DNA from: Closterium sp. NIES-65
Taxonomy: Eukaryota; Streptophyta; Zygnematophyceae; Desmidiales; Closteriaceae
Length of the DNA: 64,000 nt
Direction of reading: 5' to 3'
Assembly: GCA_948144175.1 (NCBI GenBank)
Contig: CANXME010002067.1
Coordinates: forward strand, 2,914,001 to 2,978,000
Shown here in pieces: positions 9,401 to 19,229 of the stretch (its first letter is position 1; every line of letters starts with the position of its first letter). The position numbers and the translations under genes are program-made. Under the pieces are notes generated by a model. It had not been told where the DNA came from, did no database searches, and saw nothing but the letters and a program-made list of their open reading frames with translations.

Positions 9401-11184
9401 ATTGACCTAGGCTCTGGTTGACCTAGTCTCTGATTGACCTAGGCTCTGATTGACCTAGGCTCTGGGTGACCTAGTCTCTGATTAACCTAGGCTCTGGTTG
9501 ACCTATGCTCTGGTTGACCTAGGCTCTGATTGACCTAGGCTCTGATTGACCTAGGCTCTGGGTGGCCTAGTCTCTGATTGACCTAGGCTCTAATTGACCT
9601 AGGCTCTGGTTGACCTAGTCTCTGATTGACCTAGGCTCTGATTGACCTAGGCTCTGGTTGACCTAGTCTTTGATTGACCTAGGCTCTGGTTGACCTAGGC
9701 TCTGGTTGACCTAGGCTCTGGTTGACCTAGGCTCTGGTTGACCTAGGCTCTGGTTGACCTAGTCTCTGATTGACCTAGGCTCTGATTGACCTAGGCTCTG
9801 GTTGACCTAGTCTCTGATTGACCTAGGCTCTGATTGACCGAGGCTCTGATTGACCTAGGCTCTGATTGACCTAGGCTCTGATTGACCTAGGCTCTGGGTG
9901 ACCTAGTCTCTGATTGACCTAGGCTCTGGTTGACCTATGCTCTGGTTGACCTAGGCTCTGATTGACCTAGGCTCCGATTGACCTAGGCTCTGGTTGACCT
10001 AGTCTCTGATTGACCTAGGCTCTGATTGACCTAGGCTCTGGTGACCTAGTCTTGATTGACCTAGGCTCTGATTGACCTAGGCTCTGGTTGACCTAGGCTC
10101 TGATTGACCTAGGCTCTGGTTGACCTAGGCTCTGGTTGACCTAGTCTCTGATTGACCTAGGCTCTGATTGACCTAGGCTCTGGTTGACCTAGTTTCTGAT
10201 TGACCTAGGCTCTGATTGACCTAGGCTCTGGTTGACCTAGGCTCTGGTTGACCTAGGCTCTGATTGACCTAGGCTCTGGGTGGCCTAGTCTCTCATTGTC
10301 CTAGGCTCTGATTGACCTAGGCTTTGATTGACCTAGGCTCTGGTGACCTAGTCTCTGATTGACCTAGGCTCTGATTGACCTAGGCTCTGGTTGACCTAGG
10401 CTCTGATTGACCTAGGCTCTGGTTGACCTAGGCTCTGGTTGACCTAGGCTCTGGTTGACCTATGCTCTGGTTGACCTAGGCTCTGATTGACCTAGGCTCT
10501 GATTGACCTAGGCTCTGGTTGACCTAGTCTCTGATTGACCTAGGCTCTGATTGACCTAGGCTCTGGTTGACCTAGTCTCTGATTGACCTAGGCTCTGATT
10601 GACCTAGGCTCTGGTTGACCTAGTCTCTGATTGACCTAGGCTCTGATTGACCTAGGCTCTGGGTGGCCTAGTCTCTGATTGACCTAGGCTCTGATTGACC
10701 TATGCTCTGATTGACCTAGGCTCTGGTGACCTAGTTTCTGATTGACCTAGGCTCTGATTGACCTAGGCTCTGGTTGACCTAGGCTCTGATTGACCTAGGC
10801 TCTGGTTGACCTAGGCTCTGGTTGACCTAGGCTCTGGTTGACCTATGCTCTGATTGACCTAGGCTCTGATTGACCTAGTCTCTGATTGACCTAGTCTCTG
10901 ATTGACCTAGGCTCTGGTTGACCTAGTCTCTGATTGACCTAGGCTCTGATTGACCTAGGCTCTGGTTGACCTAGTCTTTGATTAACCTAGGCTCTGATTG
11001 ACCTAGGCTCTGGTTGACCTAGGCTCTGGTAGACCTAGGCTCTGATCTGATTGACCTAGGCTCTGATGGACCTACGCTCTGGGTGACCTAGTCTCTGATT
11101 GACCTAGGCTCTGATTGACCTAGGCTCTGGTTGACCTAGTCTCTGATTGACCTAGGCTCTGATTGACCTAGGCTCTGGTTGACC
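6428..11184. repeat. 16-bp satellite, block 1 (about 297 units)
   Basis: Head-to-tail copies of TTGACCTAGGCTCTGA and variants. The main variable bases are A/G in CTCTGATT versus CTCTGGTT or CTCTGGGT, and G/T in CTAGGCTC versus CTAGTCTC. Less common units carry CTATGCTC, CTCCGATT or TTGAACT. The left edge is slightly degenerate (GGCTGACC; a 20-bp CTGATCTGATTGACC unit at about 6469). The block ends at 11184, where a retroelement enters. No gene is visible inside. Confidence 0.98.
11180..11184. repeat. Target-site duplication TGACC, left copy
   Basis: TGACC precedes the TGTGAG terminus at 11185 and recurs at 23828-23832 after the CTAACA terminus at 23827. Five bases is the size usual for Ty1/copia integrases. 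Confidence 0.9.
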
Positions 11185-11200
11185 TGTGAGAATTGAACCG
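11185..11200 (-). repeat. 3' LTR remnant of element A1 (16 bp)
   Basis: TGTGAGAATTGAACCG equals the first 16 bases of the LTR at 23474, including the G in GAATTG that differs from A2's GAATTC. Base 11201 jumps to internal sequence equivalent to A2 position 15230. The dinucleotide CG is shared at the junction. Confidence 0.88.
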
Positions 11201-13284
11201 TGGTGGGTTCGAAGATGGTGGGGGTGCCTGAGAAAAGAAGAACTGGAGTGCCCGCCATGGTGCGGACGATGGGGGCGATGGAGGGCGCGAGGAGGTGGAG
11301 GAAGAGGAGTTCGTCGTGGGTGTCTTCATAGAGGAGAGGAGAGAGAGGAGGAGGTAGAGGGGGTGGTGAAGATGCAAGACAGCTGCGCTGGAGGTCGAGT
11401 CTGAGGCATGGAAGTGCTGCTGCTCGGCTGCGTGGTGGTGCAGTCAGGAGCGCAGAGCGGTTGCGCAGTGGATCTGGAGTGAGGGGGCTGAAGCGGGGGG
11501 GGAGGGGAGTACCGGTGAGGGCGAGGAGGGAGGGGGGGGGAGTCTGTGGGGAACCAAGGATGGGGTCCAGGGAGCGGGTGTGGGGATAGCGGGGAAGGAC
11601 CAGGGTAGGGGAGGGGCGTCGGGGAAGGGGGGGGGGGAGGTGGAGGGGGGGGGCGGGTTAGAGGAGGGGGGGGGGGGAGGGAGGGGAAGGGGGCGGGGGA
11701 GGAGGAGTAGGAAGGTGAGTTGCAGCGGAAGGTGAGGTAGTGGAGTGGGAGGGGGAGGGGGGGGGTGGGTTAAGGATGTCGCCGGAGGAGCTGGAGGAGA
11801 GGGGAGCGGGGGGGAGAGGTGGAGGAGGGGGGGGAGGGGTCATGGCAGGGGACGGGAGGAGGGGCAGTGTGTCAGTCCAGAGAAGGGGCCGGGGAAGTGG
11901 GGGAAGGGGGTTAGGGGCGGAGGAAGAGGTGTAGTACGGGGTGGCCTCGTCAAAGACCACGTCCCGACTACGGATGAGGCGGCCTGAGGGGGGGTGGAGG
12001 AGAAGGTAGTCAGGTGAGGTGGTGTTGTGTCCAAGGTAGACACAGGGGAGAGTGCGAGACGCAAGCTTTCCACGTGCGCGTGGGCGGTCGGCAGGGTGTA
12101 TGAGGACATACGCCTTGCAACCCCACACGCGCAGAGGGGATATGTCAGGCTTGCTGGAGGTCCATAGTTCGGTGGGGGTGGAAGTGGGACGAGAGGGGTG
12201 GGGGTAGAGGTTAGTGAGGATGGCAGCGTGAAGGATGGCATAGCCCCAAAGAGAAGGTGGGCAGGAGGCGTGAACGAGAAGGCACCGAGCAGTTTTGGTG
12301 ATCTCCCGAACGCGGCTCTCCGCCACACCATTCTGCTGAGGGGAGTGAGGGAGAGTGTAGGTGTGGAGGATGCCGTGAGAGGTGCAGTAGGAGGACAGGG
12401 TGCGGTTGAGGAACTCACCGCCTCCATCGGAATGGAAGCGGCGAACAGGGCGACCAAAGTGGTTGCGTGCTTGTTCAGCCCAGGCTGTGATGGCAGCCGG
12501 GGCCTCCGCCTTCGTACGAAGGAGGGTGACGGAGGAGTATCGACTGTGATCATCCACCAGGATGAGGAGGTAGCGATGTCCTTGCTTGGTGGGGGAGGGG
12601 TTTGGGCCCCAAAGGTCCATGTGGACAAGGTCAAGGGGTTGGACGGAAAAGGAGGGGTTACTCGTATGTGGTTGTTGCTTCAGCTTGCTTTCAACGCAAA
12701 CTGAGCAAGGAGGGGAGGGGGAAGGAGGGAGGGGGGGAAGGGTAAGGGGGAGGCCGTCAAGGAGTTTAGTGAGGATGGATCGGCGAAGGGTGGCAAAGTT
12801 GGGATGGCCAAGGCGATGGTGGAGGAGAATGGTGGGGTGTGTGAGATCACGACAGTGACAGGGGGAGGGTGGGTTAGATGCGGGGGCAGGAAGAGGTCGA
12901 GGGGAAGGGGGAGGGGGAGAGGGAGGGGGAGGGGGAGGGGGGGGGGGGGAGGGGGAGGGGGGAGGGGGGGGGGGGGAGGGGGAGGGGGAGGGGTAGGGGG
13001 GAGTTCGAGAGGAGGGGAAGGGGCGGGGGGATGGGGTGTGGAGAGTTGGTGAAGGGTGGGACGGGGGATGCGGAAGGTGTACATGTGGGTGGAGGGGCAC
13101 CGATGAACACGGCAGAGGAAGCGACCGGAGGAGGTGTGAAATAAGTCGCAATATGCTTTGTGACCAGGGAATATGGCGGTGACACCTGAGTCGGAGAGGG
13201 CACCAAGGGATATCAAGTTGTTCCGAAAGGAGGGGATATAGAGACCTGTGACAGTACCTGAGGGAAAGAGGGGACAGGGGAGTG
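11201..13284 (-). pseudogene. Element A1 pol fragment: end of protease region, integrase, linker
   Basis: In minus orientation the segment enters at SHTLPCPLFPSG, directly next to the inserted LTR, and continues through the protease-integrase linker. It changes frame in the proline-coding G-run around 12935-12975; a second frame (to 11658) carries HHRLGHPNFATL, then CSVC (the HHCC finger), and the integrase core with HMDLWGP, HSDGGGEF and NGVAESRV. It then enters a proline-rich linker with a stop at 11658. The remainder (to 11201) matches the sequence just before RT (FSGTPTIFEPTT) in A2 and stops there because of the deletion. Integrase alone may be readable, but the polyprotein is dead. Confidence 0.88.
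13280..13284. repeat. Target-site duplication GAGTG, left copy
   Basis: GAGTG flanks element A2 here and at 20469-20473. The uninterrupted site, GGGGAGTGTGGAGGTG, is visible in A2's own protease region near 17294-17306. Confidence 0.93.
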
Positions 13285-13635
13285 TGTGAGAATTCAACCG
13301 ATAGTTTGATTAGGAATGATGCGGGCTTACATAGTTGGAGCTAAGGAGAGGGGGGTTGGTCGGTACCTAGCCAACATTATTGGCCCCCACCAATAAGTTG
13401 GGTTGGGGAATTATTGGGGGGTCCCAATAATGTTGGTCAAGAGTGGGCCAACATTATTGGGGGGACCAATAATCCTCCAACCCAACCTTGGGGTCCAATA
13501 ATTGGGCCAAGGTTGGGTTCCAATCCCTATCTAGGGTTAACCCTAGTTGTGCACCCAAACATTGTTTGGGTGCATATCTCTATCCTAGGGTTTATAGGAT
13601 CAATGCAGGATACAACAGAGTAGTATAATCTAACA
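13285..13635 (-). repeat. 3' LTR of element A2 (351 bp)
   Basis: In element orientation it begins TGTTAG and ends CTCACA. It carries a perfect 11-bp stem with a 3-nt loop at 13550-13574, the palindrome CTAGGGTTAACCCTAG at 13531-13546, and many CCAAT/ATTGG motifs. It differs from the 5' LTR at two seen sites (CCCAATAATG versus CCTAATAATG; GGGTTAACCC versus GGGTTAGCCC). Confidence 0.95.
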
Positions 13636-13650
13636 CAACCCCTTAGCCTG
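13636..13650 (-). promoter_or_regulatory. Polypurine tract of element A2
   Basis: In element orientation CAGGCTAAGGGGTTG directly precedes the 3' LTR. It should resist RNase H and prime plus-strand DNA. The same TTAAGGGGTTG-like core sits before the 3' LTR of the plus-strand family. Confidence 0.85.
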
Positions 13651-13694
13651 CAGAGATCCTTAAACCTGGATGAGATAAGACAGCAACCCCTGAA

Positions 13695-16600
13695 TCAGTC
13701 ACCATGGGGGGCAAGGCCCAGGAGGGGCAAGATTGCCGAGTGAGTAGCGCGGTCGAGGGCCTTGGTGAAAATGTCGGCGGGGTTGGAGGAGGAGTCGATC
13801 TTGCGCACGGTGATGTGGCCATCCTGGACAAGGTCGCGGACGAAGTAGTGGCGGAGCTCGATATGCTTGGAGCGACCATGGAAGACAGCTTCTTTGGTGA
13901 GGTGGATGGTGCTAGCGTTGTCACACCAGATGGTGGGACATGGTTGTGGGGAGCCAAGGTCGGTGAGGAGATAGCTGAGCCAGCGTGCTTCCTGTGCCGC
14001 CATCGTGACTGCGTATAGTTCGGCTTCGCAGGAGGAGAGGGCGATGGAGGAGGAGCGAGTGGAGCGCCAGCTGATGAGGCCGCTCCCAAGGGAGAAACCA
14101 TATCCTTGTGAGCTGCGACGGTCAGGTTGTGAATCTGCCCAGGACGAGTCGCTGAAGCCAGTGAGGACCGGTGGGTCCGCTCCACCGAGGGTGAGAGAGT
14201 AATGCTTCGTATGCCGAAGGTAGCGTAGAACACGGCGGGCCGCCGTCATGTGTTCCTCCGTGTGTTTGCCGACACCAACGAACCGCGCCAGAACACTGAC
14301 TGGGTAAGCAAGGTCGGGGCGGGTGCAGACCATGGCATACATCAGGGCCCCGACAAGTTCTGCATAGGGGTTCGAGGAGTCGGTGGGGGTGGCAGGGGGC
14401 GAAAGTTGATGCCCAACTGCAAGCGGAGTGGTGATGGGTTTGGCTTTGGACATTCCAAACCTCTCAAGGACTTTCTCAATGTAGAAAGACTGAGAGAGGG
14501 AGATAGTCTTAGCCTTGAGGTCGCGGGTGATCTCCATGCCAAGGTAGTTGCGGACCTCCCCCAGGTCTTTGCAGGCAAGTCGACGCTGTAGTTCGTCCTT
14601 GACCTCCTGCATCTCAGCATCTGTGTCGGCAGCTAGTAGCATGTCGTCGACGTAAACAAGAATGTAGAAAGGGGACGGAGCCGTCCGAAGGAAGAGGCTG
14701 GAGGCAGCTCGGGAGGGGCGAAAACCAAGCTCGCGAAGGGTGGAAGAGAGCTTGGCATGCCACTCCCGTGGTGCCTGCTTGAGGCCGTAGACGGGCCGCA
14801 GCAGTTTCCAAACGGTGGACGGGTCATGTGGAGCGTGAAAGCCTTTGGGGCGTTCCATGAAGATGAGTTCGTGGAGATCGCCTTGGAGGAAGGCGGTAGT
14901 GACATCCATGGAGTGTAGCAGCATGCCGCGTCTGCCGACGAAGTCAAGGAACACCCGAACGACCGGTGGGGTAGCAGTGGGTGAGTATGTTTCAAAAAAG
15001 TCAAAGCCGTGTTTCTGCGTGAAGCCCTTCGCCACATAGCGAGCTTTGTAGACAGGGTCTTCGCCAGGGAGAAGCTTGACACGAAAGAGCCATTTGCCCT
15101 TGACGACATTGGTCTTGGCAGGGCGAGGGACGTCGATGAAGGAGCGGTTGTGGATGAAGGCGTTGCTCTCCCTGACCATGGCTTCAATCCAGAGTGGTGC
15201 GTCGAGGCAGGCAATAGCTTCCTCATACGTGGTGGGTTCGAAGATGGTGGGGGTGCCGGAAAAGAGAAGAACTGGAGTGCCCGCCATGGTGCGGACGATG
15301 GGGGCGATGGAGGGCGCGAGGAGGTGGAGGAAGAGGAGTTCGTCGTGGGTGTCTTCATAGAGGAGAGGAGAGAGAGGAGGAGGTAGAGGGGGTGGTGAAG
15401 ATGCAAGACAGCTGCGCTGGAGGTCGAATCTGAGGCATGGAAGTGCTGCTGCTCGGCTGCGTGGTGGTGTAGTCAGGAGCGCGGAGCGGTTGCGCAGTGG
15501 ATCTGGAGTGATGGGGCTGAAGCGGGGGGGGAGGGGAGTACCGGTGAGGGCGAGGAGGGAAGGGGGGGAAGTCTGTGGGGAACCAAGGATGGGGTCCAGG
15601 GAGCGGGTGTGGGGATAGCGGGGAAGGACAAGGGTAGGGGAGGGGCGCCGGGGAAGGGGGGGGGGAGGTGGAGGGGGGGGCGGGTTAGAGGAGGGGAGGG
15701 GGGAGGGAGGGGAAGGGGGCGGGGGAGGTGGATTAGGGGGAGGAGGAGGAGGAAGGTGAGTTGCAGCGGAAGGTGAGGTAGTGGAGTGGGAGGGGGAGGG
15801 GGGGGGTGGGTTAAGGATGTCGCCGGATGAGCTGGAGGAGGGGGGAGCGGGGGGGAGAGGTGGAGGAGGGGGGGGAGGGGTCATGGCAGGGGACGGGAGG
15901 AGGGGCAGTGTGTCAGTCCAGAGGAGGGGCCGGGGGAGTGGGGGAAGGGGGTTAGGGGCGGAGGGGGAGGAGTAGTACGGGGTGGCCTCATCAAAGACCA
16001 CATCCCGACTACGGATGAGGCGGCCTGAGGGGGGGTGGAGGAAAAGGTAGTCAGGTGAGGTGGCGTTGTGTCCAAGGTAGATACAGGGGAGAGTGCGAGA
16101 CGCAAGCTTTCCACGTGCGCGTGAGCGGTCGGCAGGGTGTATGAGGACATACGCCTTGCAGCCCCAAACGCGCAGAGGGGATATGTCAGGTTTGCTGGAG
16201 GTCCATAGTTCGGTGGGGGTGGAAGTGGGACGAGAGGGGTGGGGGTAGAGGTTAGTAAGGATGGCAGCGTGAAGGATGGCATAGCCCCAAAGAGAAGGTG
16301 GGCAGGAGGCGTGAACGAGGAGGCACCGAGCAGTTTTGGTGATCTCCCGAACGCGGCTCTCCGCCACACCATTCTGCTGAGGGGAGTGAGGGAGAGTGTA
16401 GGTGTGGAGAATGCCATGAGAGGTGCAGTAGGAGGACAGGGTACGGTTGAGGAACTCACCGCCTCCATCGGAATGGAAGCGGCGAACAGGGCGACCAAAG
16501 TGGTTGCGTGCTTGTTCAGCCCAGGCTGTGATGGCAGCCGGGGCCTCCGCCTTCGTACGAAGGAGGGTGACGGAGGAGTATCGACTGTGATCATCCACCA

Positions 16601-17531
16601 GGATGAGGAGGTAGCGATGTCCTTGCCTGGTGGGGGAGGGGTTGGGGCCCCAAAGGTCCATGTGGACGAGGTCAATGGGTTGGAGGGAAAAGGAGGGGTT
16701 ACTCGTATGTGGTTGTTGCTTCAGCTTGCTTTCAACGCAAACTGAGCAAGGAGGGGAGGGGGAAGGAGGGAGGGGGGGAAGGGTAAGGGGGAGGCCGTCA
16801 AGGAGTTTAGTGAGAATGGATCGGCGAAGGGTGGCAAAGTTGGGATGGCCAAGGCGATGGTGGAGGAGAATGGTGGGGTGTGTGAGATCACGACAGTGAC
16901 AGGGGGAGGGTGGGTTAGATGTGGGGGGGGAAGGGGCGGGGGAAGGGAGAGGTTGAGGGGGAGGGGGAGGGGGAGGGGTAGGGGGAGGGGGAGGGGGAGG
17001 GGGAGGGGTAGGGGGACGTTCGAGAGGAGGGGAAGGGGCGGGGGGATGGGGTGTGGAGAGTTGGTGAAGGGTGGGACGGGGGATGCGGAAGGTGTACATG
17101 TGGGTGGAGGGGCACCGATGGACACGGCAGAGGAAGCGACCAGAGGAGGTGTGAAATAAGTCGCAATATGCTTTGTGACCAGGGAATATGGCGGTGACAC
17201 CTGAGTCGGAGAGGGCACCAAGGGATACCAAGTTGTTCCGAAGGGAGGGGATATAGAGACCTGTGACAGTACCTGAGGGAAAGAGGGGGCAGGGGAGTGT
17301 GGAGGTGTAACGGCTTTGTATCGCAAAGCTGGAGTCAGCCCCAAGTATTGTGGAGGGGGTGGAGAGGGGGAGGAGCGTGCCTGCGTCACGAAGGACCGTG
17401 TGCGTGGCTCCGCTATCAAGGATGAACTCAAGGGGCTTTGAGGAGGGGGGGGGGCTCGGAGTACTGGAATGAGGACTCATTAATAGCATTGGCATACAGA
17501 GGATTATTGCAAGAGCTAGCAGTGGTGACAT
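13695..17531 (-). CDS. Element A2 pol: protease, integrase, reverse transcriptase, RNase H
   Basis: A single open frame of 1,278 residues. Protease active site DSGA at 39-42. Integrase has an HHCC finger (HHRLGHPNF ... CSVC) and core residues D292, D355 and E391, i.e. D-62-D-35-E. A long proline-rich linker (to about residue 730) precedes RT, which begins near LDAPLWIEAM and has YVDD at 960-963. RNase H has FSDSSWAD with D1128, then SSCEAELYA, CDNAST and KHIELRHYF, ending ADIFTKAL, all typical of Ty1/copia. About the first 28 residues are gag sequence read in a shifted frame, so the initial Met is probably not a true start: in A1 and in the plus-strand family gag and protease share one frame. 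Stop at 13695, 45 bases before the PPT. Confidence 0.96.
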   Translation of the reverse strand: MSPLLALAIILCMPMLLMSPHSSTPSPPPSSKPLEFILDSGATHTVLRDAGTLLPLSTPSTILGADSSFAIQSRYTSTLPCPLFPSGTVTGLYIPSLRNNLVSLGALSDSGVTAIFPGHKAYCDLFHTSSGRFLCRVHRCPSTHMYTFRIPRPTLHQLSTPHPPAPSPPLERPPTPPPPPPPPPTPPPPPPPQPLPSPAPSPPTSNPPSPCHCRDLTHPTILLHHRLGHPNFATLRRSILTKLLDGLPLTLPPLPPSPSPPCSVCVESKLKQQPHTSNPSFSLQPIDLVHMDLWGPNPSPTRQGHRYLLILVDDHSRYSSVTLLRTKAEAPAAITAWAEQARNHFGRPVRRFHSDGGGEFLNRTLSSYCTSHGILHTYTLPHSPQQNGVAESRVREITKTARCLLVHASCPPSLWGYAILHAAILTNLYPHPSRPTSTPTELWTSSKPDISPLRVWGCKAYVLIHPADRSRARGKLASRTLPCIYLGHNATSPDYLFLHPPSGRLIRSRDVVFDEATPYYSSPSAPNPLPPLPRPLLWTDTLPLLPSPAMTPPPPPPPLPPAPPSSSSSGDILNPPPPSPSHSTTSPSAATHLPPPPPPNPPPPPPSPPSPLPSSNPPPPPPPPPLPRRPSPTLVLPRYPHTRSLDPILGSPQTSPPSLLALTGTPLPPRFSPITPDPLRNRSALLTTPPRSRAAALPCLRFDLQRSCLASSPPPLPPPLSPLLYEDTHDELLFLHLLAPSIAPIVRTMAGTPVLLFSGTPTIFEPTTYEEAIACLDAPLWIEAMVRESNAFIHNRSFIDVPRPAKTNVVKGKWLFRVKLLPGEDPVYKARYVAKGFTQKHGFDFFETYSPTATPPVVRVFLDFVGRRGMLLHSMDVTTAFLQGDLHELIFMERPKGFHAPHDPSTVWKLLRPVYGLKQAPREWHAKLSSTLRELGFRPSRAASSLFLRTAPSPFYILVYVDDMLLAADTDAEMQEVKDELQRRLACKDLGEVRNYLGMEITRDLKAKTISLSQSFYIEKVLERFGMSKAKPITTPLAVGHQLSPPATPTDSSNPYAELVGALMYAMVCTRPDLAYPVSVLARFVGVGKHTEEHMTAARRVLRYLRHTKHYSLTLGGADPPVLTGFSDSSWADSQPDRRSSQGYGFSLGSGLISWRSTRSSSIALSSCEAELYAVTMAAQEARWLSYLLTDLGSPQPCPTIWCDNASTIHLTKEAVFHGRSKHIELRHYFVRDLVQDGHITVRKIDSSSNPADIFTKALDRATHSAILPLLGLAPHGD

Positions 17532-18975
17532 GACCTATGAAACCCGCGGAAGGAAACGGTGTGAAGCCGGGGGGGTGAGAGGGGGAGGTGGGCAGTTCAG
17601 CAGGTGCAGCAGTTGCAGCAGTTGCAGCTGTCCCGTGGACATACAGAGATGGGGGGTAGGGAGGGTAGGGCCAGCCAGCGTAAGGAGGAGGATAAGGGGA
17701 GAGAGGAGGATAGGGGGAGGGAGGGGTTTGAGGTGCGGGGGTGGGTGTGGTGAGGATGGGAGGTGTTGGGGTGGTGGTGGGTGTGGGGAGGAGGTGTTGG
17801 ACTTGCTGGAGGACGTGAGGGGTGAGGTGTTGGGCGAGGACAGTATGGAGGTTGGGGGGAGATGGTGCATAGGCGGGAAGGGTGCGAATGTCATGAGGGG
17901 TGGGGCGAGGGGTGATGGTGCTCCAGCGCGGAGGGGGGCCCGTGTTGCCGCGTGCAAGCCATTCGTCGGTGAGAGCTTTGAAGCACGTATCAGTGGGATG
18001 GGTGGTCTGGTTACAGGTCTGACCTTTGTTAGGGCCTTGGCGAATGACATACTGGCACGGAGGGAGCCCACCCGTGGTTGAAGTGGTTGCCCCACGCCCG
18101 CCACGTTCCCCAGTGCGCCCTCCTCGTCCACCTCCGCGACCGCCTCCTCTTCCACCACCGCCCGAGCCACGTCCTGGTCCGCCCCCGCTGCTTCCGCCGG
18201 TGTTTGTTCCTTTGCGCGCATGAACGGCATTGATAGAGGCAGATTCACGCAGAAGGTCAGCCTCACTGTCAAGAAGCCAGTCGATGGTAACAGCCACAGG
18301 AGGAGGACGGATGTGCTGGGAGGTGAAATTGATGCGATAAGTGTCGTAGGTGGGTGGGAGGCAGTCAAGGATGCGTGCTGTGAGGAGGGTGTCGGAGATT
18401 AAGATGCCACGATCATTGAGACGTTGGGCAGTGTCTGTGAGGCGCCGAGCGAAGGAAGCAGCGTTGAGGGAGGAGTCCAATGTGATGTCTTGGAAGGTGC
18501 GAAAGAGGGAGAGGAGAGAACGTAGGTCCTGGCGATCGTATTGGGAGGTGAGAGACTTCCAGAGGGAGGGGGAGGATGGGGGGCGAAGGTCACGTTTGAG
18601 AGAGGAGGGAACGCATGAGAAGATGATAGTAAGTGCACGGCGGTCAGCAATGCGCCAAGCTGCTGTATCGGAGTGGTGCTTGCGGAGCTGAGTAGAGTAC
18701 GCTTCGGAGGCGGCTTTGAATTCTGCAAGTTTTGCAGTGGCAGCTTCGTGATCGGCGATGGCCGCTTCGTGTGCTCTGCTTTTGATGACATAGTCGTCCC
18801 GCTCTTTGTTGTATTTGTTGAGCGTGCGAGCCCACCTGTCCGGATTATCCTCCCAAGCCCCTAGGATAGGGGCTTGGGGGGCAGGTTCGGTCGGGAGTGG
18901 TGGGGCATCGGGGGGGGGAGGGGCCTGGGAGTGGGGGCGGGGTGGGAGGGAGGCCATTAGGTGTTTCGAGAACAA
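17428..18975 (-). CDS. Element A2 gag, main part (frame-broken at both ends)
   Basis: The frame starts within shifted sequence; real gag similarity begins near DAPPLPTEP. It carries a capsid-like helical region (from about WRIADRRALTI to LPPTYDTYRINF, UBN2/retrotransposon gag type), then a Gly/Arg-rich RGG tract, then a C-x13-C-x4-H-x4-C finger (CQYVIRQGP ... DTC), then a Pro-rich segment rich in Tyr-Pro-Pro. It ends in shifted residues at 17428 because a ten-G run replaces the nine-base equivalent of A1. Gag should form virus-like particles and package element RNA. Confidence 0.88.
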   Translation of the reverse strand: MFSKHLMASLPPRPHSQAPPPPDAPPLPTEPAPQAPILGAWEDNPDRWARTLNKYNKERDDYVIKSRAHEAAIADHEAATAKLAEFKAASEAYSTQLRKHHSDTAAWRIADRRALTIIFSCVPSSLKRDLRPPSSPSLWKSLTSQYDRQDLRSLLSLFRTFQDITLDSSLNAASFARRLTDTAQRLNDRGILISDTLLTARILDCLPPTYDTYRINFTSQHIRPPPVAVTIDWLLDSEADLLRESASINAVHARKGTNTGGSSGGGPGRGSGGGGRGGGRGGGRGGRTGERGGRGATTSTTGGLPPCQYVIRQGPNKGQTCNQTTHPTDTCFKALTDEWLARGNTGPPPRWSTITPRPTPHDIRTLPAYAPSPPNLHTVLAQHLTPHVLQQVQHLLPTPTTTPTPPILTTPTPAPQTPPSPYPPLSPYPPPYAGWPYPPYPPSLYVHGTAATAATAAPAELPTSPSHPPGFTPFPSAGFIGHVTTASSCNNPLYANAINESSFQYSEPPPLLKAP

Positions 18976-19198
18976 CGTCTAGGAGACAGTAGTCTCCCAC
19001 TCGAACGGAGCCCAGGTACGTGAAGAGGCTCTCCTCAAACGACACCCAATTGACGGCGGTGGTGCCGTTGAGGAGCTCGAGCTTGTCGATGGAGGCAAGC
19101 TCAAGCGAGGTTGATTGGTCGGCCATGAGAGGAGGAGGAGGGAGGGAGGGGAGGTGGACGACACCGTCTTGAGGGACAGGGTGGTCCGGCTGCTCCAC
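18845..19198 (-). CDS. Element A2 gag, N-terminal segment
   Basis: This frame holds the gag N-terminus (SIDKLELL, VNWVSFEESLFTYLGS). The methionine at 19126 (MADQSTS) aligns with the equivalent Met in A1 (22316) and the plus-strand element (49772), so it is the likely start. After about 80 residues from that Met the frame leaves gag at the G-run 18906-18920, where A2 has one more base than A1 (nine G, A, four G versus eight G, AA, three G). Confidence 0.85.
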   Translation of the reverse strand: MEQPDHPVPQDGVVHLPSLPPPPLMADQSTSLELASIDKLELLNGTTAVNWVSFEESLFTYLGSVRVGDYCLLDVVLETPNGLPPTPPPLPGPSPPRCPTTPDRTCPPSPYPRGLGG

Positions 19199-19229
19199 GG
19201 GCGGTAGCAGTAAAACCCTAATTTAGGGT

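Noticed and set aside
6428-11184. CRISPR-like array
   Set aside because: Units are contiguous 16-bp repeats with no unique spacers; it is a satellite.
11168-11377. Small protein across the satellite-element junction
   Set aside because: It is an off-frame reading of pol sequence continued into the LTR remnant; the junction is a deletion scar.
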